A DNA stretch of 64,000 nucleotides from Rhododendron vialii. Lineage: Eukaryota > Streptophyta > Magnoliopsida > Ericales > Ericaceae. The notes beneath the pieces are model-generated. The model was not told the origin of the DNA, searched no databases, and saw only the letters and a list, made by a program, of their open reading frames with translations. Below are positions 18,891-31,260 of the stretch, one piece after another; the first letter of the stretch is position 1; each line of letters opens with the position of its first letter. The DNA lies in assembly GCF_030253575.1 (NCBI RefSeq), contig NC_080566.1:12541501-12605500 (forward strand). The letters run 5' to 3'. Made by a program: the position numbers and the translations under genes.

Positions 18891-21353
18891 CATTGCATAT
18901 AATAGGAACTAAATGCATTATATAATGATAGGGAGTTACAAATGTTTATTCTCCATATAATGATAGGTCTGAAATCTTTAAATGATGTAGGATAGTCCAC
19001 CTTAGGAATCAAGGCAATGAAAGTTGAGTTTATACCTTTGGTGAGCTTTCCGTTCTCATGGAATTCAGCAAAAAATTGTAGTACCAAATCCTTCATGAAA
19101 TCCTAGCCTTTCTTAACAAAAGAAAAGTTGAAATCGTCAGGGCTTGGAGCTTTGAGACTATTGCAATCCTTCAGTGCAGCCACAATCTCCCCATATCATT
19201 CATTGTTGGAAACAAAGTGCTCAAGGAGGTCTCATCCTCAAACTAGACTTTGAAAGGGCTTACAACTGTGTCAATTGGGGCTTTCTGTTTGACTTGTTGG
19301 TGGGCTGTGGTGGGAAATGGTGCGACTGGATTAGAGAATGTTGCTCCTCGGTTTCTATGTTAGTCTTGATTAATGGCTCTACGTCAAAAGAATTCCAAAC
19401 TCAGTAGGGAGTTAGACAAGGAGACCCCCTTTCCCCTTTTCTCTTCAACATAGTGGCTGAGGCTCTGAACATTTTGCTGGAAAGAGCTAGGGAGAGAGAC
19501 ATTATCAAAGGAGTAAAGCTTGGGAGGAAAGGGGTAATTATCTCTCACCTACAGTTTGTGGATGATACAATAATTTTTTGTAACAATAATATGGAGGAAA
19601 TAAGCAATATCAAAAGGATTTTAAGGTGCTTCCAGCTAATGTCAGGACTAAAGATAAATTTCTCTAAAAGCTCTCTTTATGGTGTTAAAGTTCAGCAACA
19701 GGATGTGTTCAATCTTGCTTAGATTATGGGGTGCAGAGTGGAATCCTTACCTATTAAATATCTGGGCCTTCCTTTGGGTGCAAATCCGAGGAGGATAAAA
19801 TCATGCCAGCCTGTCATTGATCGAACCCAAAAGAGGCTTAATGTGTGGGGTGGTAGCTCAATGTCCACCGGAGGTCGCCTCACCCTTATCAATTCCAATA
19901 TGAGTAGTTTGCCCATGTATTTTATGTCATTGTTCAAGATGCCAGGTGCGGTAGCTAAAACTCTTGAGAAGTTGCAGAGACGTTTCTTTTGGGGAGATAA
20001 AGTGGATAGGAAGAAGCTGCACCTAATAAAATGGGAGCAAATTACTAAAAGCAAACAAGATGGGGGCTTAGGGGTAAAAAAGTTGATGTAAACAAAACTT
20101 GGCACTCCTTGCAAAATGGTGGTGGAAGTTTAACAATGATAAAGATTCCCTCTGGGTAAAGGTCATTAGAGGGAAATATTACTTTGATCAGGGTTGTTGG
20201 TTGCCCTATGTTCATCGGCTAGCCTCAACTTCCATCTTTTGGAAGGACATATGCTCTGTTGGGAACCTCAAATCGGGCCTTGGAAGTATTATTCAAGAGG
20301 GTTTTAGTGTGCAGGTCAACTCAGGTCATGAAACCTCGTTCTGGAATCATATTTGGCTAGGGAATATAGCTCTCAAAGATAAATATCCCCGACTGTTCTC
20401 TCTATCTACTCAAAGGATGCGTTAGTAAGTTCAGTGGGGGAAAATCTGGAAAACAGAAGGTGGAATCTGACATTTAACTGAAGGCTGCGTGATTTGGAAA
20501 ATCAACGACTAGAGAGCTTAATATTGAGGCTTCAAAATGTGGCTTTAGACCCTTCTAAACCTGATTCATTACAGTGGAAATGGGCAGCGGATAGATGTTT
20601 CACGGTGAGATCAGCGTATGGGTAAGCGGAGCTGCATTCTCAGTCAAGGAACTCAGTGCTGGGGTCTTTGTGGAAGAACTTGAGTCCTCCAAAGGTGGAA
20701 ATATTTGCATGGATGGCTATTCAGGAGAGAGTAGCAACCAGGTCTGTCTTACATTCCCGAAACATCATCACAGAAACTCATTTGCTAGACTGCCCCCTTT
20801 GTGCTCACCATCTGGAAACACCTAAACATTTGTTTCTACATTGTCAATTTTCATGGGTTGTGTGGTCTTTAATTATGGAGTGGTGGCATGTTAAATGAGT
20901 CTGCCCCTCATCGATGGAGGCTCTTGCTAGTTGATGGTTTGTAAACAGGCTTCGAAATTTGGAAAAAAAACATATGGGAATCATGTTTTTTTGCAACTAT
21001 AAGGTCCATCTGGCTTGTGAGGAATGACTACATCTTCAATAACGCATCGATGCAAGTTTGGGAAGTGGCGGATCTTATCAAAAGCAGGGTGGCTATATGG
21101 ATGAAGACCAAGCATGACCTCAAGCTATATACGGTGGAGGATTTTAAAGGCTACCTTGATGGGATTCGTAAGCTAAGATTATAGTTCTCTTATGAGGAGT
21201 TCCTCATCCGACTTTTTGTTGGATGAAGCTTCGTTTCTTTTATTGTACGTTCCATCTCTTTTATTTTCAGTGTGATGTTCTTTTTATCTCTCATTTTTTC
21301 CTCGATGTATCCCTTCGAGATTAATAAAATTTCGTTTGCCAAGAAAAAAAAAA
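18891..21353 (+). mobile_element. L1-type LINE, 5'-truncated and 5'-inverted
   Basis: The 9 bp target-site duplication CAATTTAAT is at 18882-18890 and 21354-21362, and the right end has an A-rich tail after attaataaaatttcg. The plus-strand part (from about 19206) encodes reverse transcriptase pieces, then zinc-binding reverse-transcriptase C-terminal pieces. The left piece (about 18965-19195) encodes an earlier part of the same reverse transcriptase on the minus strand (KAPSPDDFNF, STFIALIPKVDYPTSFKDFR). Such 5' inversion is a known product of L1 twin priming. The element interrupts the duplicated upstream flank of GT34 copy 3. Confidence 0.88.
19206..20900 (+). pseudogene. L1 reverse transcriptase remnant
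   Basis: Recognisable L1 ORF2 pieces in order: LILKLDFERAYNCVNWGFL (first catalytic Asp region, about 19230-19290), GVRQGDPLSPFLFN (19410-19450), the active-site FVDD (19555-19566), GLKINFSKSS and YLGLPLGA (19740-19780). These are followed by FFWGDKVDRKKLHLIKW, SFWNHIWLGN and the zinc-binding-type CPLCAHHLETPKHLFLHC (about 20795-20850). Stops at 19405, 19720 and 20089, and frame changes after 20090, destroy the frame. Catalytic Asp residues remain in FVDD, but the protein cannot be made. Confidence 0.88.
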
Positions 21354-21424
21354 CAATTTAATTAGTAAAGGTAATTAGCATAATAAATTATTTTGACTAA
21401 GTTTTTAAAAGCTTTTTTTTCCAA

Positions 21425-22050
21425 CAGATGTCATGTGATCTATGTACTCTCAAACTCTGTCCTCCTGCAACGCTCAACTATGTTCCATTGGCCTTTAGTA
21501 GTAGGGATGTAGAAGCTATGGCTTTTGGTCTTTGACGGGATATGCCGAAAACCCGAAGTCTTCATGATCACGCCTACGACATCGCTGCTACACATGATTG
21601 CCGCCCCCTCCACCCTTTTTGTCCAGCAACAAAACTTGGCACGCGGAGGAATCTATGGCTCATGACATCCTAATTACCGAAACCTGATGTTTCCATACAC
21701 TATACTCCCATCCTTTACGCTCTCCACCTACGGCTTGTAACATTTTTCTTGGAACAGAAATAATCCAACATCTTCTGACATCGAATTCGAAGATCAAGAA
21801 TGATTGAGATATGGATTTGAGAGGTCTTATGGTGGGTTTTGGTTTGAGATTGATAGGAGTTTAGAAAGGAGCTAGATCGAATTAAATGGAGCTACAAGAA
21901 GGAGCGGCGGTGGTTACGGTTGGCAGAGTGGTTGAGATTGACCTTTGACTTGTCATGACCCGTTTCTCGAGGAATAGACGATACCCCCAAGGCTCCCTCT
22001 CGCAACCACACCCAAATGCAGGGCTTGCATAATCGTGTGACCGCAAGGGG
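21425..22050. repeat. Upstream-flank duplication block, copy 3 (second part)
   Basis: Resumes the match to 12780-13395: ctatgtactctcaaactctg, gggatatgccgaaaacccg, catcctttacgctctccacc, gatcgaattaaatggagcta and caaggctccctctcgcaacc. It is the rightmost visible part of the GT34 duplication. DNA at 22051-22432 is unassigned; its last 100 bp are GC-richer and pair with the sequence right of 30356. Confidence 0.75.
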
Positions 22051-23516
22051 CATTCGGGTATTGTCCTCATTGCATTTGGTGATTGCTAGCTATTGACCTA
22101 ATCTTTAAAGGCGCCGCAGCCCAATAACAAATATGGGTATATACTATTTCTACTCTCATTGCCAGTATACAAAAAGCACAATACTAGTAGCAAGGTTAGA
22201 TACTAGTATCGATGCTTATCTTTTTCTATTGTATCAGTTTCATTTTTTAATTCCTCGTGATAAATGAAAATATATATATTTTGCCATTCAAAAGAAGAAA
22301 AGTAGCAAAGGTTGAATATAAATTCTAAGATGTGCACCTTGTAGAAAAGGCCAATAGGCGCGACCGTTGACCGTTTGACTAGCCAATGGGCATGCGACAC
22401 CCGTACTCGTCCTCGCGGGATTGACGATTTGACTAACTGCTTGACCGATTCCTAGACCTAAAATAATGGGTTGCCTCAAGCGTAGGGTAAAGATCAACGC
22501 AGCATAATATCCGGTAAGACCGGAGTCAAATCCACAGAGACAGCGATGTGTGCTGACTAAAAACTCGGGTTTAACTAGTGTAACAGGCTCTTAGGTAGCC
22601 ACCCCTTGTCATTTTATGCGGAGATTAACTAAAACCTAGAAATTAATTGTACTTTTCAAATAATTAAAAGAAAGGTACGGTCGTAGAGTTCATAGCACTC
22701 GCAACTAGCCCGGACTCATTTGCTCCAATCGGTGTTCTTTAAAAAGTTTAATTTTAGACTGAAAAAGATACCCCTTAATATGCGAACCCTTATGGTCACC
22801 ATTTACCCATGCGTAGCGGAGAATGAGTTTTGGACCCCCATTCCCCGTTCACATGGGCTCCGACAATGCCCCGGTTCGTCTATGGGAAGTATTTTACCAA
22901 TTTAAAATTATTTTTTTAACATTCTTTATTTCGAAATAGGAGCAGAACGCATCCAATCCGATCACAGTGTGCTATTCACCCCACTACCCTACCCCGAAGA
23001 CTACTCACTAATCATTGCATAAAAAAATAGAAAAAACCTAAAATTAATCATGCTTTTTAATACACGAGATAAAAAATAAATAAAATATCTGAATTAAACA
23101 AGAACTAACGAACAACTTTTATAAAGAACTAAAATTAAAAAGAATTACTGGGATGCAAATAATTGAACAAAACTTGAAATAACTTGAAAGGAACAAAACT
23201 CATAAGAAAAATAAACAATATTCCGAACCAATGCCGCTACCGCTTGTGTGCATTGAGCAGCCCTGTTTTTCCTTTTCTTTTCCGTCAAAAGTTTCCACGG
23301 CAGCAGCGAGACCCCAAAAGTCAGTAGGTTAAATTGCTTATATAAGCTTTGAACACCTTAATCACACAAAAGCCCTTTAGATTTCATGAAATAATAAATC
23401 AATCTTTCAATTTTGAATCATTTTGCATTTTAACTCCAAACTTCTTTAAAATCTTCTTTTTATCCAAAATCTCGGACAACGGGCTCGAGCAACCTAAAAA
23501 TATAAAAACACATAAT

Positions 23517-24540
23517 GTAAAGACCCGTAAATTTATAAAATTGATTTAAATATTTTATATAAGAATAATAAAAAAAGGAAATTGGTTTGGAATATTGAGA
23601 TTTGGGGCAAATGTGTTAAAGTGTTATATTGGAGGGGTGAATGTGTGATGTGTATATATATCTGTGTGGGGGGTGAGAGGCAAGAAATTTATTTCCCTTC
23701 TCTCCATCTCTCTCGCCCCTCTCCTCCCTCTCGGCTCACTCTCTCTCACTCACACTCCCACTCAAACTCCACCCAAAACCCCCATAAAGCAACCTCAAAT
23801 CCTTCACCCCTTCGCGTATTTCAGTCCGTATATCGTCGGTTTGAGCTCGGTGGAGGCGTAATCCTTCCATTTTCAAAGTTTAGAGTTAGGGCTTGGAAAA
23901 TCATTCAAATTCGTTCTTCAATCTTAAGGTAGGGAGTTCTAACTTGTAATATATGTTTATGACTTGTTTCTATTGCTTGATTTGTGCCATTGATCGTGGT
24001 TATTGTTGTTGATGTGGTTGTTGTTGAGAAACCCATGAAAATCTGCAGAAAATCTGCTCAAACAACTTTTGTTATCGATACCTTAGCCTTTGTTATCGAT
24101 ACATTTGTGTTCCAAAACCTAGAAAATCACTTGTTATCGATACCATTTGCCATTGTTAGGGGTGATACCGGTCCGGTTTCAACCGGTTTGGGTGTATTTT
24201 TCGGTCGAAATCGGTTATCCGGTTTGAGATTTTTAGAAAGCGGAACCGGTTGAGATAAACTGGTCCGATTTCGACCGGCTCAACCGATTTCAGTCTGGTT
24301 TATCCAGTTTTCATTCATGAGCCATATTTTTGGCCCAACACATCAAAAAATTCACAATTCAACCTATAAAATATCAACCAAAAATCTATAATTCAACACT
24401 TTTTTCTGGGCCCAACAAAAAATGATCAATTTTGAGCCCAATAAATAAAAAAAAACCCATAAAAATAGTTTTTATATAATAAATATCTTTATGAGACCAA
24501 TATACACCACAAAATATCAACCAAAAACCCATAATTCAAA

Positions 24541-24579
<39 letters not shown>

Positions 24580-25876
24580 CACATATATATATGTGTGTAT
24601 ATATATACATATATATATATATATGTATATATTATACATATATATAACCGATCCGGTTTCAACCGGTTTTTAAAACACATAAATCGGATCAAAATTATTT
24701 TTCCGGTTTACAAAATGTTATAAACAGGAACCGGATCGAAATTATTCAACCGGTTTAAAAAATTCGGTCCGGTCCGATTTTTCCGGTTTCGATCGATTTT
24801 TTGGTTTCGAGTAACAACCCTAGCCATTGTTATCGATACCCTTGCGTCTGGAATCATTTTTAACCAAATGGTATCGATAGCTTTGTGTTAGGTATCGATA
24901 CTTGTTGCTTATCTCCAATTTTCACTGTTTTGCTTCATTTTTCACCGTTTTGGTTTTTAGTCACTTCCAACCTACCCAAATACTTCCCGAATGATCCATT
25001 AACTTGATTACTTGTATTCGAAGAACTCATTGTACGTTCCCATGACTCTAATCTTCGTTTGGACATGATTTCACGAAATTGCTTTATGAATCCAAGTTGG
25101 ATTGAATGGTATAAACGTGACGGAAAGATGATTTTTGAAACATTATGGACACGGCAAGAACACTTCAGGACATCCCAATGGGTAAAGTGTCTAGCAGAGG
25201 ACATCGGGGTCCTTTAATTGGCCCGGTATGAGCTATATGCTCGTATGTGATACTTCAGGACATCCCAAATGGGTAAAGAGCCTGGCAGAGGACATTGGGG
25301 TCCTTTAATTGGCCCAGTAAGAGCTTCGGCTCATGACACATGTACGAGACACATTTGACATATGGTGTTTTCAAAGTTTGTTTTGTAAGACACATGATTG
25401 GTTTTGAAAATGAAAGGTTGGAATCGGATTACTGTTGTTGTCCTTTCCATTGGTTTTGGTTGCCATCTTTCATCCCATAACCGTTCTTGCATTTCATCTG
25501 CATATATTGTTAGATTAGAACTTTCTACTGGGCTAGTGTAGCTCAAACCTTACATTATATTTCAGGTACAAACCTTGGGCAGTAGTTGCATGCTTGGAGT
25601 GCTTGAGCGTGGACACTCTTTTGAAAGCTAATATTGAAGAAGTTACATAGCCATCTTTGTAAATCACTTTTTGGAAGATGTATTTGTAACTCCATTTGAT
25701 ACTTTTGTTGAATTTGGGGCCATTGAGCCGATAATGTACCTTTTGTAAACATTTGAACATTGAAGTGTAATTTATGGAAATGGACTTGTTAAATCCTTTT
25801 GGGATATCGTACGGATAATTGTGAGGTTTTATTTATGAAAATCCTTTATCATTATGTTTAAAATCGAGGGTGTGAC
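23517..25876. mobile_element. Solo LTR of a Ty3/Gypsy-like family, nested in another LTR
   Basis: It starts TGTAAAGACCCGTAAATTT and ends AATCGAGGGTGTGACA. CATAA lies directly on both sides (23512-23516 and 25877-25881). The right part (tgggctagtgtagctcaaac, ttcaggtacaaaccttgggc) is similar to the solo LTR at 2316-4792. Inside are six TATCGATA palindromes, two tandem 90 bp units (25162-25251 and 25252-25340) and a nested hAT-type element (24157-24822). No internal coding region. Confidence 0.88.
24157..24822. mobile_element. hAT-type non-autonomous element, third level of nesting
   Basis: Ends are TAGGGGTGATACCGG and the complement of TAGGGTTGTTACTCG, flanked by the 8 bp duplication GCCATTGT (24149-24156, 24823-24830). 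The body is rich in AACCGGTTT/CCGGTTTCAACCGG motifs and contains an (AT)n/(ATGT)n microsatellite at about 24545-24645. No transposase. Confidence 0.82.
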
Positions 25877-25972
25877 ACATAATAAAAATCAGTTAACAAA
25901 TATAAAAGACTAATAAATGTAGATTGGAGGGCTAAAATATGTATATTTTGGCACTTATCACGCCCCCCAACT

Positions 25973-28045
25973 TACACTTTAATAGTCCTTGAGCAAAGAA
26001 AACAAAAAGCAACTAAAGAAAACTAATTAAAATCGATAGTTCTTTTAAACCCTCAGGTGGCCCCGGTAGGACGTGTGAAGTCTCATGAGGGTTTTCAGCA
26101 GTGATCACCCACAAAACACCGCGAATCCTTTTAATTGAAACTCAAAAACCTACAATGCGACTCATTGATACGCCAATGCCTAGAATATAACATATGCAAA
26201 AAATAGTTCTAGAGGCTATCAAAACATAGAAATAAATCATGGCACTCAAGCTTAGCGTGTGTGAGTAAGGACCTTAACCACAAGTGAACCACAACCAAAT
26301 ACTCTCTCCGAACCGAGTCTCGACTTCAATTCTTACCCTGTCATGCACTCAACAAAAGAAAACGCTCGAAACAAGGTGCATTTAATAAACTCTCAATGTG
26401 TGCGGGCGGAAGTTATACAATAAAGAATCAAAGTACCCCACACACTTTAGACACGAAGGGAAAGCTTTTTAAGGTAGACACATGGTCTCATGAAGGAATG
26501 TCAAGCATTAAAGACTATGTATCCATTGATCCACAACACATTACCCCTAAGATCAAATAGGACTCTTATTCGGTTATATCATTGGGTAAGGAAAAGTACT
26601 TCAAAGGTTAAAATAAATCATAAGCAAGTGTCCGAGAATAGGCTAAAATAACATAGGACAAGTATGCCAATGTGCACCCTCTTATCATTCTTTTCAACTC
26701 CACCATATCTCTCAAATTTTTCACCATTCACACAATTCCCCAATGAAGTTCACACGTTTCTTTCTTCAAACAAATGTATGGGTGTCTTCCCCCTTTTTGA
26801 TCTAAGTTCCTTTCTTTCTTTCTTTTTTGTTGTTGTTGCTATTGGAAAGAACACACCACATTTCAAGCACATTTCACAAATACACTTTCACTATTCTCTT
26901 CAAAAATTAACCCTCACATGATTAACTTGTCATTCTCAAGACACAATATATGGTTTGTGAAGCTTAACAAGAAAAAAAAAAGGCTCATGCAAAAGGCACA
27001 ATGTGGATTGCAAGGGATTAGTGTTTAAGAAAAAAAACGAACCGGCTCAATTAGCAAAGATGGCCTATTATCATCTCCTAGGGGCAATACAACCAAGTAA
27101 CGGTCCAATCCCAAAAAATAAAATAACAAGCATGTATTAAGTCTCCACACTTGATGACAAAAGATAATGAGATCAACAACGATTAAGCCTTTTTTTTATG
27201 ACAAACGAAGAATGTATGTGACACCACTCCAAAGAAAGGTAAGGCACTAAAGCTCACATGGGTATAAGTCTCCACTAATCTAGCCATTGAAAGCACTCAA
27301 GTCACAACTCACAAGCAGTCAAGGTGCAAGAAACATGCAGTGCAAAGATGCTAAGAGTGAATGCCAAGATAAATTCCTATCGCTAAGCTAGCAAAAAGAA
27401 CTATCATGCACATAAATATTTAAGGAATGCCCACAGATTCTTAGCACAAGCAACCAACAAGTAAACATCGCAATCTCCAAGTCTCAAGTAGAAAGGATCC
27501 AACAAATATTTTTTTTAATAACAAAATAAAGAACAAAGTGATCCCTCCCCCCAATTTGAACTATTCAATGTCCGCATTGAAAACATGAAAAATAACGATA
27601 GAACATAAACGTATAAGAGATGAGAGATATCACCTCGAAAAGGAGGGACTAAGCAGAGTAAATGACGTTGAGAGGGAGACCCTCCAACTTGGATCGAACA
27701 ACCTGCAAAATATTAGCCTCCAAGACAGCAAGAAAAATAACTAAAAGAAATAAACAAGGTAAGAAATAAAAGAAATACAAAAACAAACAAAAATAAACAT
27801 CCACTTTCTTCACGCGAAAGACACGGATACTACTTTTCTCCCCATTTCTCAACCGAGAAACAGGTGGCTATACCAGACCAAAAAAAAAATATTTATGTAC
27901 GAGCAGCCAAACGTGGGTACCGAACATTTATCATGCCAGTGAGAGCTAAGACAATGAATATCGCGCTCCATTCTACACCTTTTATCAAGAATTGAACCCG
28001 ACCATACCACAAGATAAGATACTTCGAGTAGCACATTTGCCGAAT
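25973..28045 (-). other. Non-coding interior of the LTR element at 22.4-30.4 kb
   Basis: About 2.1 kb between the polypurine tract and the gag remnant with no supported coding sequence. Scattered open frames (26664, 27649, 27849) have no recognisable domains. In plant Gypsy elements lacking pol this space is typically non-coding, which is how it is read here. Confidence 0.6.
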
Positions 28046-28385
28046 TCATTTTAGACATTTAAATTCCAACAAGTGTATAGCCCAAACGAGATCAATTTTC
28101 AAATTGTCGACAAAATCCACAAGATATGGATGATAAACTAAATTAAATTCATCAAAACAAAGAAAATCAATCAGCTCCACATTTAAAAACTCTTGCGAAA
28201 GTGGAGATTCAGTAGGAGGGGTGACACTATCTAAGGCCGAGAGTATTTGGTTATTCAGAACAAGTGGACTTTGCACAATTATTGGCAACAACTCCTCAGG
28301 AGTCGCGTCATGTAAATCCATCTCAAGTGTACTAGAATGCTCTTGAGAAGCCTGTTGCACTTCAGGTGAACTAACTATTCGTTAG

Positions 28386-29055
28386 TTATGACTCTGTTGT
28401 TTCATCTTCCAATACACAAGAATTAATCACATGAAAATTTTCAATTTGAGAATCAGCTAATTGATTAAAATAAGGCGGCTCTATTTCCTCTTTTTCCCTC
28501 CCATCAGAACTGGTATCCTCGGAACTTTCAGTCAACTCACAAAATTGGAGTTCTTGGGTTAATTCATCTAGGTAATCCCAAGCATCTTCAGGGTTTTTAT
28601 CCAGAAATTCATTAGTGGACCTAAAATCCATCTGGCATGGCTTAGGATTTAAACTACAGCAAAAGATAACTAGAAAACTGCCAAGCTCACAATTAAAACT
28701 CGACCAAGAGAATACGGAAAATTTAAATCGCTCCCAACACTGTGACAAAGACTCATCATCTTGTTGAGAGAAATGTGATAGTTCTTATAAAAGCATATGA
28801 GTCTCATATGAGGGATTGAAAGTTTTGAAAAACTGTATTACAATCTCATTCCATGTCAATCTTGGACTCAAAAAATTTAACCAATCTAGAGCACCATCAT
28901 GCAAAGATGCTGGGAATACATGTAAAAGAGTCACTTAATCGCTAGCAAAAGCTTTCTCAAGGTCATGAACATGCGTAAAATGATTTTCTGAGGCCAAATC
29001 ATAAAATATAGGAAGTGACACTGAACAATTAACGTGGTTTGCATAACCTCCATAT
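28386..29055 (-). pseudogene. Degenerate retrotransposon gag domain
   Basis: Read on the minus strand just inside the primer-binding site, the frame resembles the retrotransposon gag domain of plant Gypsy elements. Recognisable pieces are FPASLHDGALDWLNFL, TWNEIVIQFFKTFNPSYETH and SHFSQQDDESLSQCWERFKF, then NEFLDKNPEDAWDYLDEL. At least two in-frame stops interrupt it before residue WERFKF; the last 120 codons (28748-28386) are open. A further open frame at 28360-28046 may be the tail of the same region. Not functional as it stands. Confidence 0.75.
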
Positions 29056-29196
29056 CACATTGCAAAATCGGCCATTTTTTTTTTCCTTTTCAACAATAAA
29101 AAAAAATTAAAGAAAAAGAACTAAAAAGAAAACAAATAAAAATTAACTACCCAAATTCTTAACACACATTACTGTCCCCGGCAATGGCGCCAAAAA

Positions 29197-30355
29197 TGTT
29201 CGACCAATTCCTAGACCTAAAATAATGGGTTGCCCCAAACGTAGGGTAAAGATCGACGCAGCATAATATCCTGTATGACTGGAGTCGAATCCACAGAGAC
29301 AACGATGTGTGCTGACTAAAAACTCGGGTTTAACTAGTTTAACAGGCTCTTAGGTAGCCACCCCTTGTCATTTTATGCGGAGATTAACTAAAACCTAGAA
29401 ATTAATTGTACTTTTCAAATAATTAAAAAAGAGGTACGGTCGTAGGGTTCATAGCACTCGCAACTGGCCCGGACTCATTTGCTCCAATCGGTGTTCTTTA
29501 AAAAGTTTGATTTTAGACTGAAAAAGATACCCCGTAAGATGTGAACCCTTATGGTCGCCGTTTACCCATGCACAGCGGAGAATGAGTTTTGGACCCCCAT
29601 TCTCCCGTTCACATGGGCTCCGACAATGCCCCGGTCCGTCTACGGAAAGTATTTTACCAATCTAAAATTATTTTTTTAACATTCTTTATTTCGAAATAGG
29701 AGCAGAACACATCCAATCCGGTCACAGTGTGCTATTCACCCCGCGACCCTATCCCGAAGACTACTCACTAATCATTGCATAAAAAAATAGAAGAAACCTA
29801 AAATTAATCATACTTTTTAATACGCGAGATAAATAAATAAATAAAATATCTGAATTAAACAAGAACCAACGAACAACTTTTATAAAGAACTAAAATTAAA
29901 AAGAATTACCGGGATGCAAATAATTGAACAAAACTTGAAATAACTTGAAAGGAACAAAACTCATAAGAAAAATAAACAATATTCCAAACCAATGCCGCTG
30001 TCGCTTGTGCGCATTGAGCAGCCCTATTTTTCCTTTTCTTTTCCGTCAAAAGTTTCCACAGCAACAGCCAGACCCCCAAAAGTCAGTAGGTTAAATTGCT
30101 TATATATTGCTTGAACACCTTAATCACACAAAAGCCCTTTAGATTTCATGAAATAATAAATCAACTTTTCAATTTTGAATCATTTTGCATTTTAACCCCA
30201 AACTTCTTTAAAATCTTCTTTTTATCCAAAATCTCGGACAACGGGCTCGAGCAACCTATAAATATAAAAACACATAATAAAAATCAGTTAACAAATATAA
30301 AAATCTAATAAATGTAAATTGGAGGGCCAAAATATATATATTTTGGCACTTATCA
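29197..30355 (-). repeat. 5' LTR of the 22.4-30.4 kb element
   Basis: Intact LTR of 1159 bp, homologous to the split LTR at 22438-25960. Its end abuts a primer-binding site at 29173-29192. It preserves the empty target of the solo LTR that interrupts the other copy. Confidence 0.88.
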
Positions 30356-30360
30356 CTAAC

Positions 30361-31252
30361 GAACCTTAGCACGCCACGTGGCGCCTCAGTCGCGCGACAC
30401 GTGACCCCGCGCGTGGGAGCCACGCGCTACCCATAGCTTTGCAGCGTCCATATAAGGGTCACGAGCTGAGATTCCTCCCTTAAGGAGAGAGTTGCACTTA
30501 TTCAGGTGGATGTTTGGCGCAGTCCCAATCTAATGGAGTCGATAACGCGGTAACCAGGATGAACAAAGAACTTGCCCAGACTCTTATGTCTGCTCCAGCC
30601 TTTAGGCGGGATCCGAGGGGCCCCTTGAGGCTTGGCAGCGGTATTGGCGCGACCGAATAGGTCATGACCTTGCCCTACGGGAATGAAGGGGATCTAGTGG
30701 CTTGGTGGCTGTAAAAGAAGAAGAGGATCTCCGCGAATAAGAGGATATGCATACCATCATACTCACAATCATCGCAAGGGTAGCGACACCTCGGCGGTCA
30801 GGGGGGACAGAAGGGACACGTGTCATTTTATCAGCGCGCTACTTAGTGCCCGAGCATTAGCTCGTGTGGTCTATAAATATGAAACGTTGTGAGCACTAAT
30901 TTTAAAGGAGGTCTTATCCTCTTTCAGGGGCTCTATTGTCTTTCTTCTTGGGGATCTCTGGGTTTGGGTCTCCACTGCCTACCCTCTCTGTTCACCCCTG
31001 CTCTTCTTCTTCACTCTTCTAGATCATTCATCTCATTCCTTTCCATAGACTATTCTAACCTATCCGGCACATTTATTCCTAAGAGGTATTTGTCCACTCA
31101 GAAATTGGACCGATCCTACACACCTATTATCGTTTCTCCAGCTTCCTGTGTACAATATTATCGTTCTAACAACCCTATGTAGGTGTTGAAGATAACCAAA
31201 AAACCCTAGGCGGCCAGCTTGGGAAATCCATTTACAACAGAGGAAAAAGAAG
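30361..31252. other. GC-richer, LTR-like unassigned segment
   Basis: About 0.9 kb with a composition unlike its surroundings. It contains cgccacgtggcg, two TATA-like motifs (catataagggtc at about 30450 and ctataaatatg at about 30872) and a C/T-rich stretch after the second. It looks like promoter-leader sequence of an older LTR or other element that was split by the 22.4-30.4 kb insertion, but no matching termini were found. A 97-codon open frame at 30889-31182 is unsupported. Confidence 0.35.
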
Positions 31253-31260
31253 AGTCTAAA

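Larger units (their letters stand above)
22438..25960 (-). repeat. 3' LTR of the 22.4-30.4 kb element, interrupted by a solo LTR
   Basis: It aligns with 29197-30355 except for the insertion at 23517-25876. The uninterrupted target is preserved in the other LTR at about 30270-30280 (aaaacacataataaaaatca), so the insertion and its CATAA duplication are directly demonstrated. Open frames at 22720 and 23349 are LTR sequence, not genes. Confidence 0.88.
22438..30355 (-). mobile_element. Non-autonomous Gypsy-like LTR retrotransposon with gag remnant
   Basis: Two LTRs of about 1.16 kb (22438-25960 minus a nested insertion, and 29197-30355) enclose 3.2 kb, and the 5 bp CTAAC is duplicated at 22433-22437 and 30356-30360. 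On the minus strand the LTR begins TGATAAGTGCCAAAATAT and ends GGTCGAACA. Next comes a primer-binding site (29173-29192, complement TGGCGCCATTGCCGGGGACA), and AGTTGGGGGGCG precedes the other LTR as polypurine tract (25961-25972). The interior has a decayed gag but no protease, reverse transcriptase or integrase, so it depended on a partner element. The two LTRs differ by a few percent, which indicates an older insertion. Confidence 0.9.

Noticed and set aside
24545-24645. Possible structured RNA or origin in the AT-rich tract
   Set aside because: It is a simple (AT)n/(ATGT)n microsatellite inside a hAT element.
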